64,000 bases of DNA from JAMBLL01 sp964387145 (GCA_964387145.1 CAYLVM010000003.1:14526-78525), one strand, 5' to 3'. Positions 23,520 through 31,922 are shown, counted from the first letter of the stretch. Notes: generated by a model not told the origin, from the letters alone. A program made the numbers and translations.

Positions 23520-25976
23520 TCAGTTCCGCGGTGGGTGCCCGCGGCGTCGCTTTCGCCCGTTTCGCTGACCGAGGAACGTTCTGTAGCGGGTGATGATGCG
23601 GGTCGGCCGGTAGGCTGCAAGAACTCTTTCGAGCGCTGAGTATCGACGTATCAAGTGCTCTTGGGCCTCGATGTGGGCCACCGTTGCGCGTTCGATCACG
23701 GAAACAGACGTCTCACGGTCCCCGTACAACGTATCGCTGTACGTGCGGGCGAGGGGGAGGAATGCCCGATCGATGTTCTGTGCCGCCTCGAGCGGGGTCG
23801 TTGCCGGGTCGATCGGGTCACCGAGGTCGGCGAGCCTGTCCGTGATGTCCTCCCACGCCGCGGCCACGTCACCGTGAGCAAGGCGGTTGCGTCGCCGTCG
23901 TGCTCGGAGCCACTTCGTTGTAGGTGCCGCACCGGCGAGGATGGCGACGGCGGCGAGTGCGATGGTGAGGTCGACCAACCACGCCGGCAACTCGATCCCG
24001 TTCGACGTCGAGTCGGCGGCTCCTCCACCCGAGGCACGGATACGGTCGACCGGCTCGGGGCGGTCGAAGCGGCTCTGGTCCGGGCCCGTCTCTCCGCCTT
24101 CGGTGTCGACTACATCGATGTCGGGGATCTCATCGATATACGCAACGGGTGAGAAGTCCAGGTACTCGGTGAGCGTGTCGTTGATGGTCGGTGCCGAGTA
24201 CCCGGGGCGGGGAGTGGGGTCGAACATCATCCAACCGAACTGTGGGATCCAGATCTCGACCCAGCTGTGTGCGTTCTTGTCCTGGATCACTACCGTGTTG
24301 TCGTTCAGCAACTCTTTGCCTGGGGCGAATCCGAGGACGACTCGCGACGGTATCCCGAGTGCTCGTGCCATGAGGGCCATCGACGTCGCGTACTGTTCGC
24401 AGTAGCCGTTACGGACGTAGGGGTTGGATTCGTCTGTGAGCCAGTCCTCGACGGACGAGGTCGTGTACTGGGCGGGTACGCTGTCGTTGTAGGTGAACTC
24501 ACCGTACTGCTCGTCGCCGTACCGGAAGTACTGTTCGAGGGCGATCGCCTTTTCGTAGTTGGTCTCGAGGTTCGTCGTGAGACCCTCAGCGATCCGGATG
24601 ACACCTGCTCCGAGGTCGTCCGGGTACTCGGTCCAGAACTCCTCGTTTGCCAGAGCAAGCGGTTCGAGTTCGATGCCCGGCTTCGGAAGGTAAGCGTTGT
24701 CGTCAGCGGCTGCTTGGAAAAGCGGGCTCAGCGTCCCATCCTCGGTGCGTGCCAGGGCCGCAAGGGTCGCTCCGGAGTACCTGGCCACCTCTGCACGCAC
24801 GGTGTACTCCATGCCCTTGTAGGTCGTGTCGCCCGGGAGGAATAGCGACCCGTCGAGTCTCCGAACACGGATCGACCTGAGGTCCCCTTCGTTGGTCGTC
24901 CCCACGAAGTTCGATGTCGTAGGGGCGGGCATCCATGGCTGTGTGAGGTTCTCGATTCGGATTGCCACGGTCACCGGGAGAGTCTCGCCGCGATACACCT
25001 GGGACTCGTCGATCCACGTCTCTGTGTCGATCGGGAATGCCCGGACCCGGTCGGTCTGCCACCGTCCGTCCCGGTACACGTCGAGTGTCACGGTGCGGAA
25101 CCGGAGCTGATCTGGCGAAACACCATCGATGGTGGCCACGAACAGCGGGAGGTTGGTCTGACTGATCAGCTGAGCCTTGATGTCGGTGTACGGGTTGTAC
25201 GAGACCGAGCCGGAGTAGTCGTCGGTGTATCCAGACGGTGCGCGCCATGTGATGAGGCCGTCGTTGGGAACGGTGCCGCCGAGGAAGGCAACGGATCCGA
25301 TCGCCGCCACGATCGTTACAGCGACGAGAGCCATGACCGCCAACGACGGTCGCTTGCTCGGAGGGCGCGTCGCCCCGACGCGCTGAAGTCGACCGGATCC
25401 CTGATCGCGCTCATCCGCTCTGATCGCAAGCAGCGACAATGCAACGATTCCAAGGAACACGGCGACGTGGATGATCCCTTTCGGGCGACGGTCGATGATC
25501 ACGAACTGAAGGGCGATGACGAGTGGCGTGATCACGGCGATGTACGGACGATCGGTGAGGAGCCCTGCAACGAGAAGGAACCCGAGTATCCAGAACAAGA
25601 CGGCAAGGAGGAGGATGAGGCCTGGTACCGGCCTGACAGGTTCGACGCCGTAGCGGATGATCTCGAGCGCCCGACCGATCTCGAACTGCACCGTCGTCCA
25701 CGTTGCCGATGTGGGGAGCACCGTCCAGAGCGTATCGGGGGCGACCAGGAGGCCACCGGTGATCATGAAACCGACGACGTTTCCCGCAACGACCACCACA
25801 GCGTGGGCGCGGTACGCAAGGAGGATCCAAGTGACCGCAGCGCCGAGCGTCGTGGCGATGATGATGGCGAGCTGCCACGGTGTTCCGACCACCGAGGGGC
25901 GAAGCACGAACGACAGTTCCCAAAAGGCGATACCGAGCGCACCGGCGCCCGCTATCCAGCTGTAGCGGTAGACCAT
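23520..25976 (-). CDS. TgpA-like membrane transglutaminase-domain protein
   Basis: This 818-residue protein has about six N-terminal membrane helices (to about 230), a periplasmic or extracellular region with a transglutaminase core, one more helix near 700 and a cytoplasmic DUF4129-like tail. The Cys-His-Asp triad is C526 (NGYCEQYA), H570 (NAHSWVEIW) and D586 (FDPTP), so catalysis is plausible. The ATG at 25976 follows GGAG on the minus strand. It overlaps the DUF58 gene by 25 bases. It forms the usual moxR-DUF58-transglutaminase unit, of cell-envelope or chaperone function. Confidence 0.92.
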   Translation of the reverse strand: MVYRYSWIAGAGALGIAFWELSFVLRPSVVGTPWQLAIIIATTLGAAVTWILLAYRAHAVVVVAGNVVGFMITGGLLVAPDTLWTVLPTSATWTTVQFEIGRALEIIRYGVEPVRPVPGLILLLAVLFWILGFLLVAGLLTDRPYIAVITPLVIALQFVIIDRRPKGIIHVAVFLGIVALSLLAIRADERDQGSGRLQRVGATRPPSKRPSLAVMALVAVTIVAAIGSVAFLGGTVPNDGLITWRAPSGYTDDYSGSVSYNPYTDIKAQLISQTNLPLFVATIDGVSPDQLRFRTVTLDVYRDGRWQTDRVRAFPIDTETWIDESQVYRGETLPVTVAIRIENLTQPWMPAPTTSNFVGTTNEGDLRSIRVRRLDGSLFLPGDTTYKGMEYTVRAEVARYSGATLAALARTEDGTLSPLFQAAADDNAYLPKPGIELEPLALANEEFWTEYPDDLGAGVIRIAEGLTTNLETNYEKAIALEQYFRYGDEQYGEFTYNDSVPAQYTTSSVEDWLTDESNPYVRNGYCEQYATSMALMARALGIPSRVVLGFAPGKELLNDNTVVIQDKNAHSWVEIWIPQFGWMMFDPTPRPGYSAPTINDTLTEYLDFSPVAYIDEIPDIDVVDTEGGETGPDQSRFDRPEPVDRIRASGGGAADSTSNGIELPAWLVDLTIALAAVAILAGAAPTTKWLRARRRRNRLAHGDVAAAWEDITDRLADLGDPIDPATTPLEAAQNIDRAFLPLARTYSDTLYGDRETSVSVIERATVAHIEAQEHLIRRYSALERVLAAYRPTRIITRYRTFLGQRNGRKRRRGHPPRN

Positions 25977-27136
25977 CCGTGCTCCATGGCGTGTCTCCAA
26001 GGCTCGTCCCACTTCCCGGTCGCGCTCGTCCTCACCATGAGGGCACCCGCATGCGCGAAACGAACGACGGCGTCATCATCGTCCTCTGCAACAGAGAGTA
26101 CGACCGTTCTGTAGAAATCCTGACTAAGAAGTTGGAACGTCGCAATATCTGCTTCGTCGGGTGTGCCCGTGACCATGACGAATACACCGCCGGCCATACC
26201 CGACCTCCTCAGGCCAGCGACAACCTGGCGCAGGTCCATCGAGCGCACCGGGCGAACCGTTGCGAGCTCCTCCATGGCAATGGTGTACGCGTCGGGTGAG
26301 CCGACGAGCGTCCCGTTCCCGAAGCCCGCCCACATCGTTGGTGTGTATCCGGATCGGAACAGATGGTGAAGCACAGACGCTGCCCCTCGCACCGCCTGCT
26401 CGAAGCTGTCACCAGAGGCGTGGGGCTCCGCTCTGGGATCGAGAGCGATGAACGCACGGGACTGCCACGGCATCTCGAGCTGTTTCACCATCAACGTGTC
26501 CCTGCGGGCCGATGAGGGCCAGTGGACCTTGCGGATATCGTCGCCATGCTGGTACTCGCGCAGGGTGAAGAAGTCCTCACCGCTGCTGTGCCAGAAGCTG
26601 GCCCGAGATGTGTTCATCGTCTGGTCCTGGCCACGCCCGGTGGGAACGCCCGTGAGATCCTCTACCCGCGGGTAGACGACGAGACGATCGGCGACGCCGA
26701 AGGTCGAGACGGACTCTGTGAACCCGAGTGGGTCTCCTATCGTCACCCTCGCCGGGCCGACGGTGTACACGCCGCGGGGGCGACACAGCACCTCGTAGCG
26801 GCCCGCCGTCGAGTCTCCATCGGCGATCCTGTCGGCAACGAACGTAGCGGATCCCAGACCGTGGACACGGTCCTCGATCGAGACGCGGAAGATCTTTCTT
26901 CGAGACTCGAGCGACAGATCGACGAGGGCCCGATCCCCATCGTGGAGCTGCATCGGGCTGATTCGACGCTTGAGCACGAGGCGCGGTACCGCCAGGCGCA
27001 CGTACAAGGAACCGCCGGCAACCGCTGCAAGAAGGAACACGGCGAGTGCGAGCAAGAGATCCTCCCCGAACCCTGCCCAGAGAACCCCGAGTGCAACAGC
27101 GGCTCCGATCGCCGCCCAACCCCGGGTAGTCGGCAT
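25952..27136 (-). CDS. DUF58 protein
   Basis: A 394-residue DUF58 protein with two N-terminal membrane helices (about 9-45) and the signature EDFFTLREYQHGDDIRKVHW followed by SSARRDTLMVKQLE. A vWA-like region makes up the C-terminal part. DUF58 proteins work with MoxR ATPases, probably in maturation of protein complexes. It is encoded between moxR (1-base overlap) and the transglutaminase gene. Confidence 0.92.
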   Translation of the reverse strand: MPTTRGWAAIGAAVALGVLWAGFGEDLLLALAVFLLAAVAGGSLYVRLAVPRLVLKRRISPMQLHDGDRALVDLSLESRRKIFRVSIEDRVHGLGSATFVADRIADGDSTAGRYEVLCRPRGVYTVGPARVTIGDPLGFTESVSTFGVADRLVVYPRVEDLTGVPTGRGQDQTMNTSRASFWHSSGEDFFTLREYQHGDDIRKVHWPSSARRDTLMVKQLEMPWQSRAFIALDPRAEPHASGDSFEQAVRGAASVLHHLFRSGYTPTMWAGFGNGTLVGSPDAYTIAMEELATVRPVRSMDLRQVVAGLRRSGMAGGVFVMVTGTPDEADIATFQLLSQDFYRTVVLSVAEDDDDAVVRFAHAGALMVRTSATGKWDEPWRHAMEHGWSTATAG

Positions 27137-28107
27137 CAGACGGTGGGCCTCGTACCTGGTACCGGGATGGATGAAGCAACCTGGTCGATCACTTCGAGGG
27201 CAGTCACACCACGCATCTGAGCCTCTGGTCGGACGATCAGGCGGTGATTCAAGACGGGTTCGAGGATGGCTTTCACGTCGTCGGGACTCGCGTAGTCTCG
27301 GCCATCGGCCGCCGCCATCGATCGGGCAGCGCGCTGGAGGAACAATGTTGCACGGGGAGACGCGCCGAGGAGGATGTCGGGGTGGACCCTCGTTGCCTCG
27401 GCGACATCGATCAGGTAGCCGCGGAGCACGTCCGCGACGTGGACGCTCTGGACGATTGAAGCCATCCGCACGACGTCCTCAGCGTGGATGACGGGTTTGA
27501 GGTCGTGGAACGTCGAACCTGCGCCGTGGGTCTCGAGCATCTCGAGTTCCTTGGCACGTTCGGGGTAGCCCATCGTGACACGCATCATGAATCGGTCGAG
27601 CTGTGCTTCAGGAAGCGGATACGTTCCCTCGTGTTCGATCGGGTTCTGGGTCGCGATCACGATGAACGGCCTATCGAGTACGCGTGTCTCGGCGTCGACC
27701 GTCACCTGCTGTTCCTCCATCGCTTCGAGGAGAGCAGCCTGGGTCTTGGGGCTTGCGCGGTTGATCTCATCGCCAAGAACCACGTTCGCGAACACCGGTC
27801 CCGGTCTGAACGTGAAGATGCCACGCTCGCGGTCCCATACAGAGACACCCGTCACGTCCGATGGGAGCAGATCCGGGGTGAACTGGATCCGTTGGAATGT
27901 GCAATCGATCGATCGTGCGAGCGCCTTGGCGAGCAGCGTCTTGCCGACACCGGGGACGTCTTCGATCAGCACGTGGCCTTCAGCAACCAGGCTTGCCACG
28001 ACGAGTTCGATCGTCGATCGCTTGCCCTGGATGATGCGTTCGATGTTGCTCGTCACCGTGGCGAAACGGTCACCGAACCACGTCAGATCGTCTGGCGACA
28101 GGGACAC
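27136..28107 (-). CDS. MoxR-family AAA+ ATPase
   Basis: A 323-residue AAA+ ATPase of the MoxR clade. Walker A is EDVPGVGKTLLAKALA, Walker B is VVLGDEINRASPKTQAALLEAMEE and sensor 1 lies in VIATQNPIEHEGTYPLPEAQLDRF. These motifs are diagnostic of MoxR. GTG 28107 is preferred to 28164 because GAGGAGG lies just upstream. It likely acts as a chaperone with the DUF58 protein encoded next to it. Confidence 0.93.
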   Translation of the reverse strand: MSLSPDDLTWFGDRFATVTSNIERIIQGKRSTIELVVASLVAEGHVLIEDVPGVGKTLLAKALARSIDCTFQRIQFTPDLLPSDVTGVSVWDRERGIFTFRPGPVFANVVLGDEINRASPKTQAALLEAMEEQQVTVDAETRVLDRPFIVIATQNPIEHEGTYPLPEAQLDRFMMRVTMGYPERAKELEMLETHGAGSTFHDLKPVIHAEDVVRMASIVQSVHVADVLRGYLIDVAEATRVHPDILLGASPRATLFLQRAARSMAAADGRDYASPDDVKAILEPVLNHRLIVRPEAQMRGVTALEVIDQVASSIPVPGTRPTV

Positions 28108-28202
28108 GTTGCCTCCTCGTATGTCCTGTGGCGGTCTCCTGACGATACCCGTCCACATATCCATAGGTGCAGAGTTGGGTACCTGCTGCGCTCTGAGCTC
28201 GC

Positions 28203-28208
28203 TACCGT
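28203..28208 (+). promoter_or_regulatory. Putative -10 element of a leaderless promoter
   Basis: TACCGT is followed by exactly 6 bases (GGAACC) and the ATG at 28215. The sequence lies in the 107-base divergent gap with moxR. Confidence 0.5.
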
Positions 28209-28214
28209 GGAACC

Positions 28215-28454
28215 ATGATCAGCTTCAACGCCGTGCGTGTGGTTGCGCGACACCCCACGCTCTGGATGACCGCCCTGGGTTCTGCTGCTGCGCTCGCCCC
28301 CCGGCGATGGTGGATGCGCTGGCCGTTTCTCCCGATTCCGGACCCCGACGTGGTGTCGTGGAGAGTGACTACTGCTTATGGACACGGGGAAATGGCCCTT
28401 GTGCCCGAGGACCTCATTTTGTATCTTCGATGGAGGAGGAAGGCACCATTGTGA
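28215..28454 (+). CDS. Small conserved-looking protein of unknown function
   Basis: A 79-residue protein rich in Trp, Arg and Pro. Its core is ARHPTLWMTALGSAAALAPRRWWMRW, then PFLPIPDPDVVSWRVTTAYG and VPEDLILYLRWRR. I recall similar small proteins in other actinobacteria, without a known role. The leaderless-type start and the strong residue bias support it being real. It lies 16 bases upstream of the next gene. Confidence 0.65.
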   Translation: MISFNAVRVVARHPTLWMTALGSAAALAPRRWWMRWPFLPIPDPDVVSWRVTTAYGHGEMALVPEDLILYLRWRRKAPL

Positions 28455-28470
28455 GCGTTGGGAGGAATAC

Positions 28471-29349
28471 GTGAGTCTGCGCTCTCTCGAAGATGATCTA
28501 TGCAAGATACCCGGCGTCGAAGGTGCCGAGATCGATGGTTCCGGGGATACCCCCGGCGGTCTCCGCATCAGGATCGCTGAGGGGACAGACCAGCGCGCTG
28601 TGGGTCAGGCCATCCGCCAGGTACTCACCAAGCACGGTCTCGGTACTGATACTCGTCTGCCTGGGGAGGACCAGAACGACGCGGGAGCTGTCACGGCGCC
28701 CGGCGAGACCGCGACAGAAGTAGCAGCGGTCGAGGCTGTTGCCGAGGCGGCCCTCGACGTCCGAACATCCACCGTCGCGGTCATCGAGGACGAGGGCGGA
28801 GAGGAACCCGGGTCCACCATCGTGGATCTGACTGAGCACGCCGACGACGAGCATGAGGAACGAGACGATGGCGCCGGAGAGGACTCCGGCGCTGAGGAGC
28901 CACCGATCGAGGAGGTCGCGGACGCTGTGGAAGCATCACCATCTCCCGGATCATGGGTGGCTGCCGGACTTGATCCCGTTGCTCCCCGTGTCTCCGATGG
29001 CCCTCCAGGGTCCGGTGTCATTGCAAAGCTGGATCGTGTCGCCGTCGAGGAAGCCCGCAACGGCATCTCGGTGACGGTGTCAACGACAGACGGTCGCACC
29101 GCGACCGAGCCCGCTTCGAGCACAGAAGGTGGCGTCGAGGCCGCGGTGGTCAAGGCAGCAGCGAAGCTGGCACGGCCCGGTACGCCCGCCCCGAGCATCG
29201 TGGAGATCGAAGACCGCAGGATCGAGGGGGTCGACGTTGTCATGATCGTCCTTAACGTCGACGGCACCCTTGCAGTTGGTGCCGCGATCGTCGTCGCAGG
29301 GCGGTCGTTCGCTCTCGGCCGTGCAACCTGGGCCGCACTCTCGATGTAG
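28471..29349 (+). CDS. Acidic two-domain protein of unknown function
   Basis: A 292-residue protein with three parts. The N-terminal 55 residues (SLEDDLCKIPGVEGAEIDG...) look like a small alpha/beta domain. A long acidic, Ala/Glu/Asp-rich linker spans about 60-190. The C-terminal domain has predicted strands (GISVTVSTTDGRTATEP, SIVEIEDRRIEGVDVVMIVLNVDG, AAIVVAGRSFALGRATWAAL). GTG 28471 is fixed by GGAGG 5 bases upstream. Neighbours give no clue. It has no signal peptide or membrane segment. Confidence 0.7.
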   Translation: MSLRSLEDDLCKIPGVEGAEIDGSGDTPGGLRIRIAEGTDQRAVGQAIRQVLTKHGLGTDTRLPGEDQNDAGAVTAPGETATEVAAVEAVAEAALDVRTSTVAVIEDEGGEEPGSTIVDLTEHADDEHEERDDGAGEDSGAEEPPIEEVADAVEASPSPGSWVAAGLDPVAPRVSDGPPGSGVIAKLDRVAVEEARNGISVTVSTTDGRTATEPASSTEGGVEAAVVKAAAKLARPGTPAPSIVEIEDRRIEGVDVVMIVLNVDGTLAVGAAIVVAGRSFALGRATWAALSM

Positions 29350-29355
29350 GTAGAG

Positions 29356-29383
29356 GTATCTGGTACTTGGTATCTGGTAGTTG
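29356..29383 (+). repeat. Heptanucleotide array (GTANNTG type)
   Basis: Four units: GTATCTG, GTACTTG, GTATCTG, GTAGTTG. It starts 6 bases after the stop codon of the acidic protein gene and is the first of three heptad blocks in this gap. Confidence 0.8.
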
Positions 29384-29406
29384 GAGGATCAGCGGGTGGG
29401 GAGCAT

Positions 29407-29434
29407 CCGTTCTCCGTTTACCGACTACCGGCGA
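29407..29434 (+). repeat. Heptanucleotide array (CCGNNNN type)
   Basis: Four units: CCGTTCT, CCGTTTA, CCGACTA, CCGGCGA. Only the first three bases are constant, but the 7-base period is clear. It lies between the GTANNTG and TGATCTG blocks. Confidence 0.6.
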
Positions 29435-29471
29435 CTCGCAAGCACCCAGGAACAGTCCGGTTTTCCGACTG

Positions 29472-29499
29472 TGATCTGTGATCTGTGAACTGTCAACTC
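29472..29499 (+). repeat. Heptanucleotide array (TGATCTG type)
   Basis: Units TGATCTG, TGATCTG, TGAACTG, TCAACTC. The same unit type as at 8013 and 63949. With the inverted array at 30658 it brackets the resolvase-like and HNH genes. Confidence 0.85.
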
Positions 29500-29525
29500 A
29501 CCGGCGATCGAGTCACTCAGGTCGC

Positions 29526-30062
29526 TCAGGGAGTGGCGTGGAGTTGGATGATGACGTCGGTGGGGTCGTCGAGTTCTTGTGCGAGGTCGGTAGGGTCGAG
29601 GGATTCGACCGGGGCAGGCTCGACGGTGGGAACGGCGTCGTTGCTCAGCCCATAGGCTCCCTGATACTGATGGACCTTCGCAACGATGTCGCGCACGATC
29701 ATCCGGGTGTGATCGTCGGCGGCGTCGCGCAGTGCCTCGAGGTCGTGCTCGTCGGTGGCGATCACCGTCGCACCGGCTTCCTTGATATCGACGATGATGA
29801 TCTCCTGGGTCACCACATCGGGGGAGAGGGCAGCGAGGTTTCCCACGACGACGGCATCGACCCGACCGGCACGCACGATGTCGAGCAGAGCTCTGAGTCC
29901 CGGGCGGTCGAACGCCGTGCTCGCCGCTCGATGATCCTGGCACACCACGATGAGTTCATGGCCGGCGTCACGGACCCACCGTCGTACCCGCTCGCTCTGA
30001 GCGAACGCGCTATCCGGGTCTGTGTGCCCTGGGGCCTGCCTGACGTAGCCAGCGATGTTCAC
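29526..30062 (-). CDS. Resolvase-fold protein, probably catalytically inactive
   Basis: This 178-residue protein resembles the N-terminal domain of serine recombinases: NIAGYVRQAPG..., then RVRRWVRDAGHELIVVCQDH, FDRPGLRALLDIVRAGRVDAVVVGNLAALS and a long helix (DHTRMIVRDIVAKVHQY). The catalytic Ser of the YxRxS motif is Ala 10. The usual RLDRLGR arginines are replaced by GNLAAL. There is no DNA-binding C-terminal domain. It is therefore unlikely to recombine DNA. GTG 30062 is preceded by AGGAAGG. Function is unknown. Confidence 0.75.
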   Translation of the reverse strand: MNIAGYVRQAPGHTDPDSAFAQSERVRRWVRDAGHELIVVCQDHRAASTAFDRPGLRALLDIVRAGRVDAVVVGNLAALSPDVVTQEIIIVDIKEAGATVIATDEHDLEALRDAADDHTRMIVRDIVAKVHQYQGAYGLSNDAVPTVEPAPVESLDPTDLAQELDDPTDVIIQLHATP

Positions 30063-30171
30063 GTGATGCCTTCCTGACCAACTCAGTATCGCAGGTGTGC
30101 GATGCGCGTTCAATCATCGTCACAGAGTGGTCGGAGATCTTCCCGGGATCGGGTGGTACGCTGGCGCGATC

Positions 30172-30684
30172 GTGGTGCGAACACTGGTGCTCAACGCGAG
30201 TAACGAGCCGCTGTCGGTGGTTGCGGCTCGACGCGCCATCGTGCTGCTCTACCGTGAGCGTGCCGACCTCGTTGCACGCAGCAACCGCGTATGGCACGCA
30301 GAATCTGTGTCGTTCGCTGTGCCATCGGTCGTCCGCCTTCGCCGCTATGTGCCCGTGCCATACAAGCGATCGATCCCGATCTCTCGACGGGCGATCTTCC
30401 TTCGTGACGACCATAGGTGTCAGTACTGCGGTCGACGAGCAGAGAACATCGATCACGTCATCCCGAAGGTGCAGGGGGGAGAGCACATCTGGGAGAACGT
30501 CGTGGCATCCTGCCAGCGGTGCAACTCTCGTAAGGGGGGACGGACGCCGTTGCAGGCCGGCCTGACACTCATCCGCACGCCTGTGCGGCCCGGCCGATTC
30601 GACTGGGTGTACGTGGCAGCCGGCGGTTACGCCGACGGTACCTGGCAACCGTTCATCGGTTCACAGTTGACCGTTCACAGTTGA
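30172..30684 (+). CDS. HNH endonuclease-domain protein
   Basis: A 170-residue protein with a C-terminal HNH nuclease fold: CQYCGRR (first Cys pair, near residues 83 and 86), IDHVIPKVQGGEHIWENVVASC, then QRCNSRKGGRTP. The N-terminal part (VLNASNEPLSVVAARRAIVLLYRERADLV) matches the common actinobacterial HNH protein. The start is one of two adjacent GTG codons at 30172 and 30175. The last residues (QLTVHS) and the TGA stop lie in a heptad array. It is divergent from the resolvase-fold gene. Confidence 0.85.
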   Translation: MVRTLVLNASNEPLSVVAARRAIVLLYRERADLVARSNRVWHAESVSFAVPSVVRLRRYVPVPYKRSIPISRRAIFLRDDHRCQYCGRRAENIDHVIPKVQGGEHIWENVVASCQRCNSRKGGRTPLQAGLTLIRTPVRPGRFDWVYVAAGGYADGTWQPFIGSQLTVHS

Positions 30685-30692
30685 CAGTTCAC
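30658..30692 (-). repeat. Inverted heptanucleotide array over the HNH stop codon
   Basis: On the plus strand the units are GGTTCAC, AGTTGAC, CGTTCAC, AGTTGAC, AGTTCAC, that is, the reverse complement of the TGAACTG type. The array includes the HNH gene's stop codon, so the gene's present end was supplied by the repeat. Confidence 0.85.
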
Positions 30693-30768
30693 CCTCGGAA
30701 ACCCGGACTGCTCACGTGCTGCCGGTAAACGGCTGCTTCCTGCCCGCGCTTTCTTGCAGTGCGGATGT

Positions 30769-31281
30769 CTAGCGTACGACGAGGACCGGGACGACGGAGC
30801 GCCGGACGAGCTTGGCTCCCGTCGAGCCGAGGAGGCCCTGGAACGCGCCGTGGCCGTGGGACCCGATGACCACCACGTCGGCGTCGATCTCGGTGCACAA
30901 AGAGATGATGTCCGAAGCGACGTCCTCGCCCTCTCGGACGATGGATTCGACGGTTCCACCGAGTGCGCGGATGGCCTCGGCAACGGGACGGGCGATCTCG
31001 ACACGCTTGTTCCCGAGGTACTGCTCGATGACCTTGTCGTCGCCGGGCCACCCCATCGGAGGTGTCGTATCGACGCTGGGCGAGGTCACATACTCGGCGT
31101 CGGAGTCGACGGTGACCCCCGCCTGCTCGCCGTACTGAGTCCGCAGCTCCTGTACCAGACGTCTCGGTATGCGAACGATCGTCGCAACAGTGGTCTCTCC
31201 GTCCGCGCCGGCGAGTGCCATGGCGAACTTCGCTGCCTCATCGATATCAAGGGTTCCGTCGGTGGCGACCAGTACGTGCAT
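30769..31281 (-). CDS. Universal stress protein (UspA family)
   Basis: A 170-residue single-domain Usp starting MHVLVATDGTLDIDEAAKFAM. It ends with the ATP-binding loop VVIGSHGHGAFQGLLGSTGAKLVRR (G-2x-G-9x-G-S/T pattern) and VVPVLVVR. The ATG at 31281 follows GGAGGAA by 7 bases. Longer in-frame starts run back through the mraZ promoter and are rejected. An insertion between the halves (about 50-80) is longer than in minimal Usp proteins. Confidence 0.9.
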   Translation of the reverse strand: MHVLVATDGTLDIDEAAKFAMALAGADGETTVATIVRIPRRLVQELRTQYGEQAGVTVDSDAEYVTSPSVDTTPPMGWPGDDKVIEQYLGNKRVEIARPVAEAIRALGGTVESIVREGEDVASDIISLCTEIDADVVVIGSHGHGAFQGLLGSTGAKLVRRSVVPVLVVR

Positions 31282-31378
31282 GTGGCGGTTCCTCCCGTGT
31301 GCCTGCTTCCAGGCTAGGCGAGTCCGTCCCCGATGTGCGGCACCGTTGGCCCGGGGTCGCTCGAATGGGGCGAAAGGG

Positions 31379-31421
31379 TTGACAAGTGGCGCGAAGTGGG
31401 CCATAGTGGGGGCCTGTGGGA
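31379..31421 (+). promoter_or_regulatory. mraZ promoter with MraZ-box operator
   Basis: TTGACA (31379-31384) and CATAGT (31402-31407) are separated by 17 bases, a strong sigma-70-type promoter. TGGGC (31397), TGGGG (31407) and TGGGA (31417) are direct repeats of exactly 10-base period, and TGGCG at 31387 extends the series. MraZ binds TGGGN repeats with 5-base spacers upstream of its own operon. The boxes overlap the -10 region, so binding should repress the division cluster. Confidence 0.85.
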
Positions 31422-31452
31422 GATTGTACGGAGATGATGGAGACCGCGACCG

Positions 31453-31884
31453 ATGTTCCTTGGGGAGTACAGCCATTCGCTCGATCAAAAGGGTCGAGTC
31501 GTCATGCCTTCGAAGTTCCGACCGGGACTCGAGGACGGCTGCGTCGTGACCAAGGGACAGGAGCGTTGTCTCTACGTCTTTCCTCTCGATCGTTGGGATG
31601 GGGAGGCCGAGCGGGTACTCAAGCTTCCGCGTATGGATCGGCGGGCCAGAAGGTACGCACGGTCGTTCTTTGCCTCGGCGAGCGACCAGACCCTCGACAG
31701 GGCTGGACGCTGCCAGATCCCCGAATCCCTCAGAACGTACGCGGGGCTCGACAAGGACGTGACGGTGGTCGGCGTGGCTGATCACATCGAGATCTGGGAC
31801 ACCCCGACGTGGGAGGCCGCTTCGAGTGATGCCGACGAGTACTACTCGGGTATCGAAGAGGTCTTGTCCGAGGAAGGAAGATGA
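31453..31884 (+). CDS. mraZ: Transcriptional regulator MraZ
   Basis: MraZ is an AbrB-like DNA-binding protein that controls the division and cell-wall cluster. The 143-residue protein has the two repeated motifs HSLDQKGRVVMPSKFR and QTLDRAGRCQIPESLR, each with the conserved DxxGR. It starts MFLGEYSHSLD at ATG 31453. It is the first gene of the cluster and lies 32 bases downstream of its predicted operator. A 120-base gap with a long inverted repeat separates it from rsmH. Confidence 0.96.
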   Translation: MFLGEYSHSLDQKGRVVMPSKFRPGLEDGCVVTKGQERCLYVFPLDRWDGEAERVLKLPRMDRRARRYARSFFASASDQTLDRAGRCQIPESLRTYAGLDKDVTVVGVADHIEIWDTPTWEAASSDADEYYSGIEEVLSEEGR

Positions 31885-31922
31885 CACAGAACCACAACGA
31901 TGAATCACAGTGGGCTGGCTCG

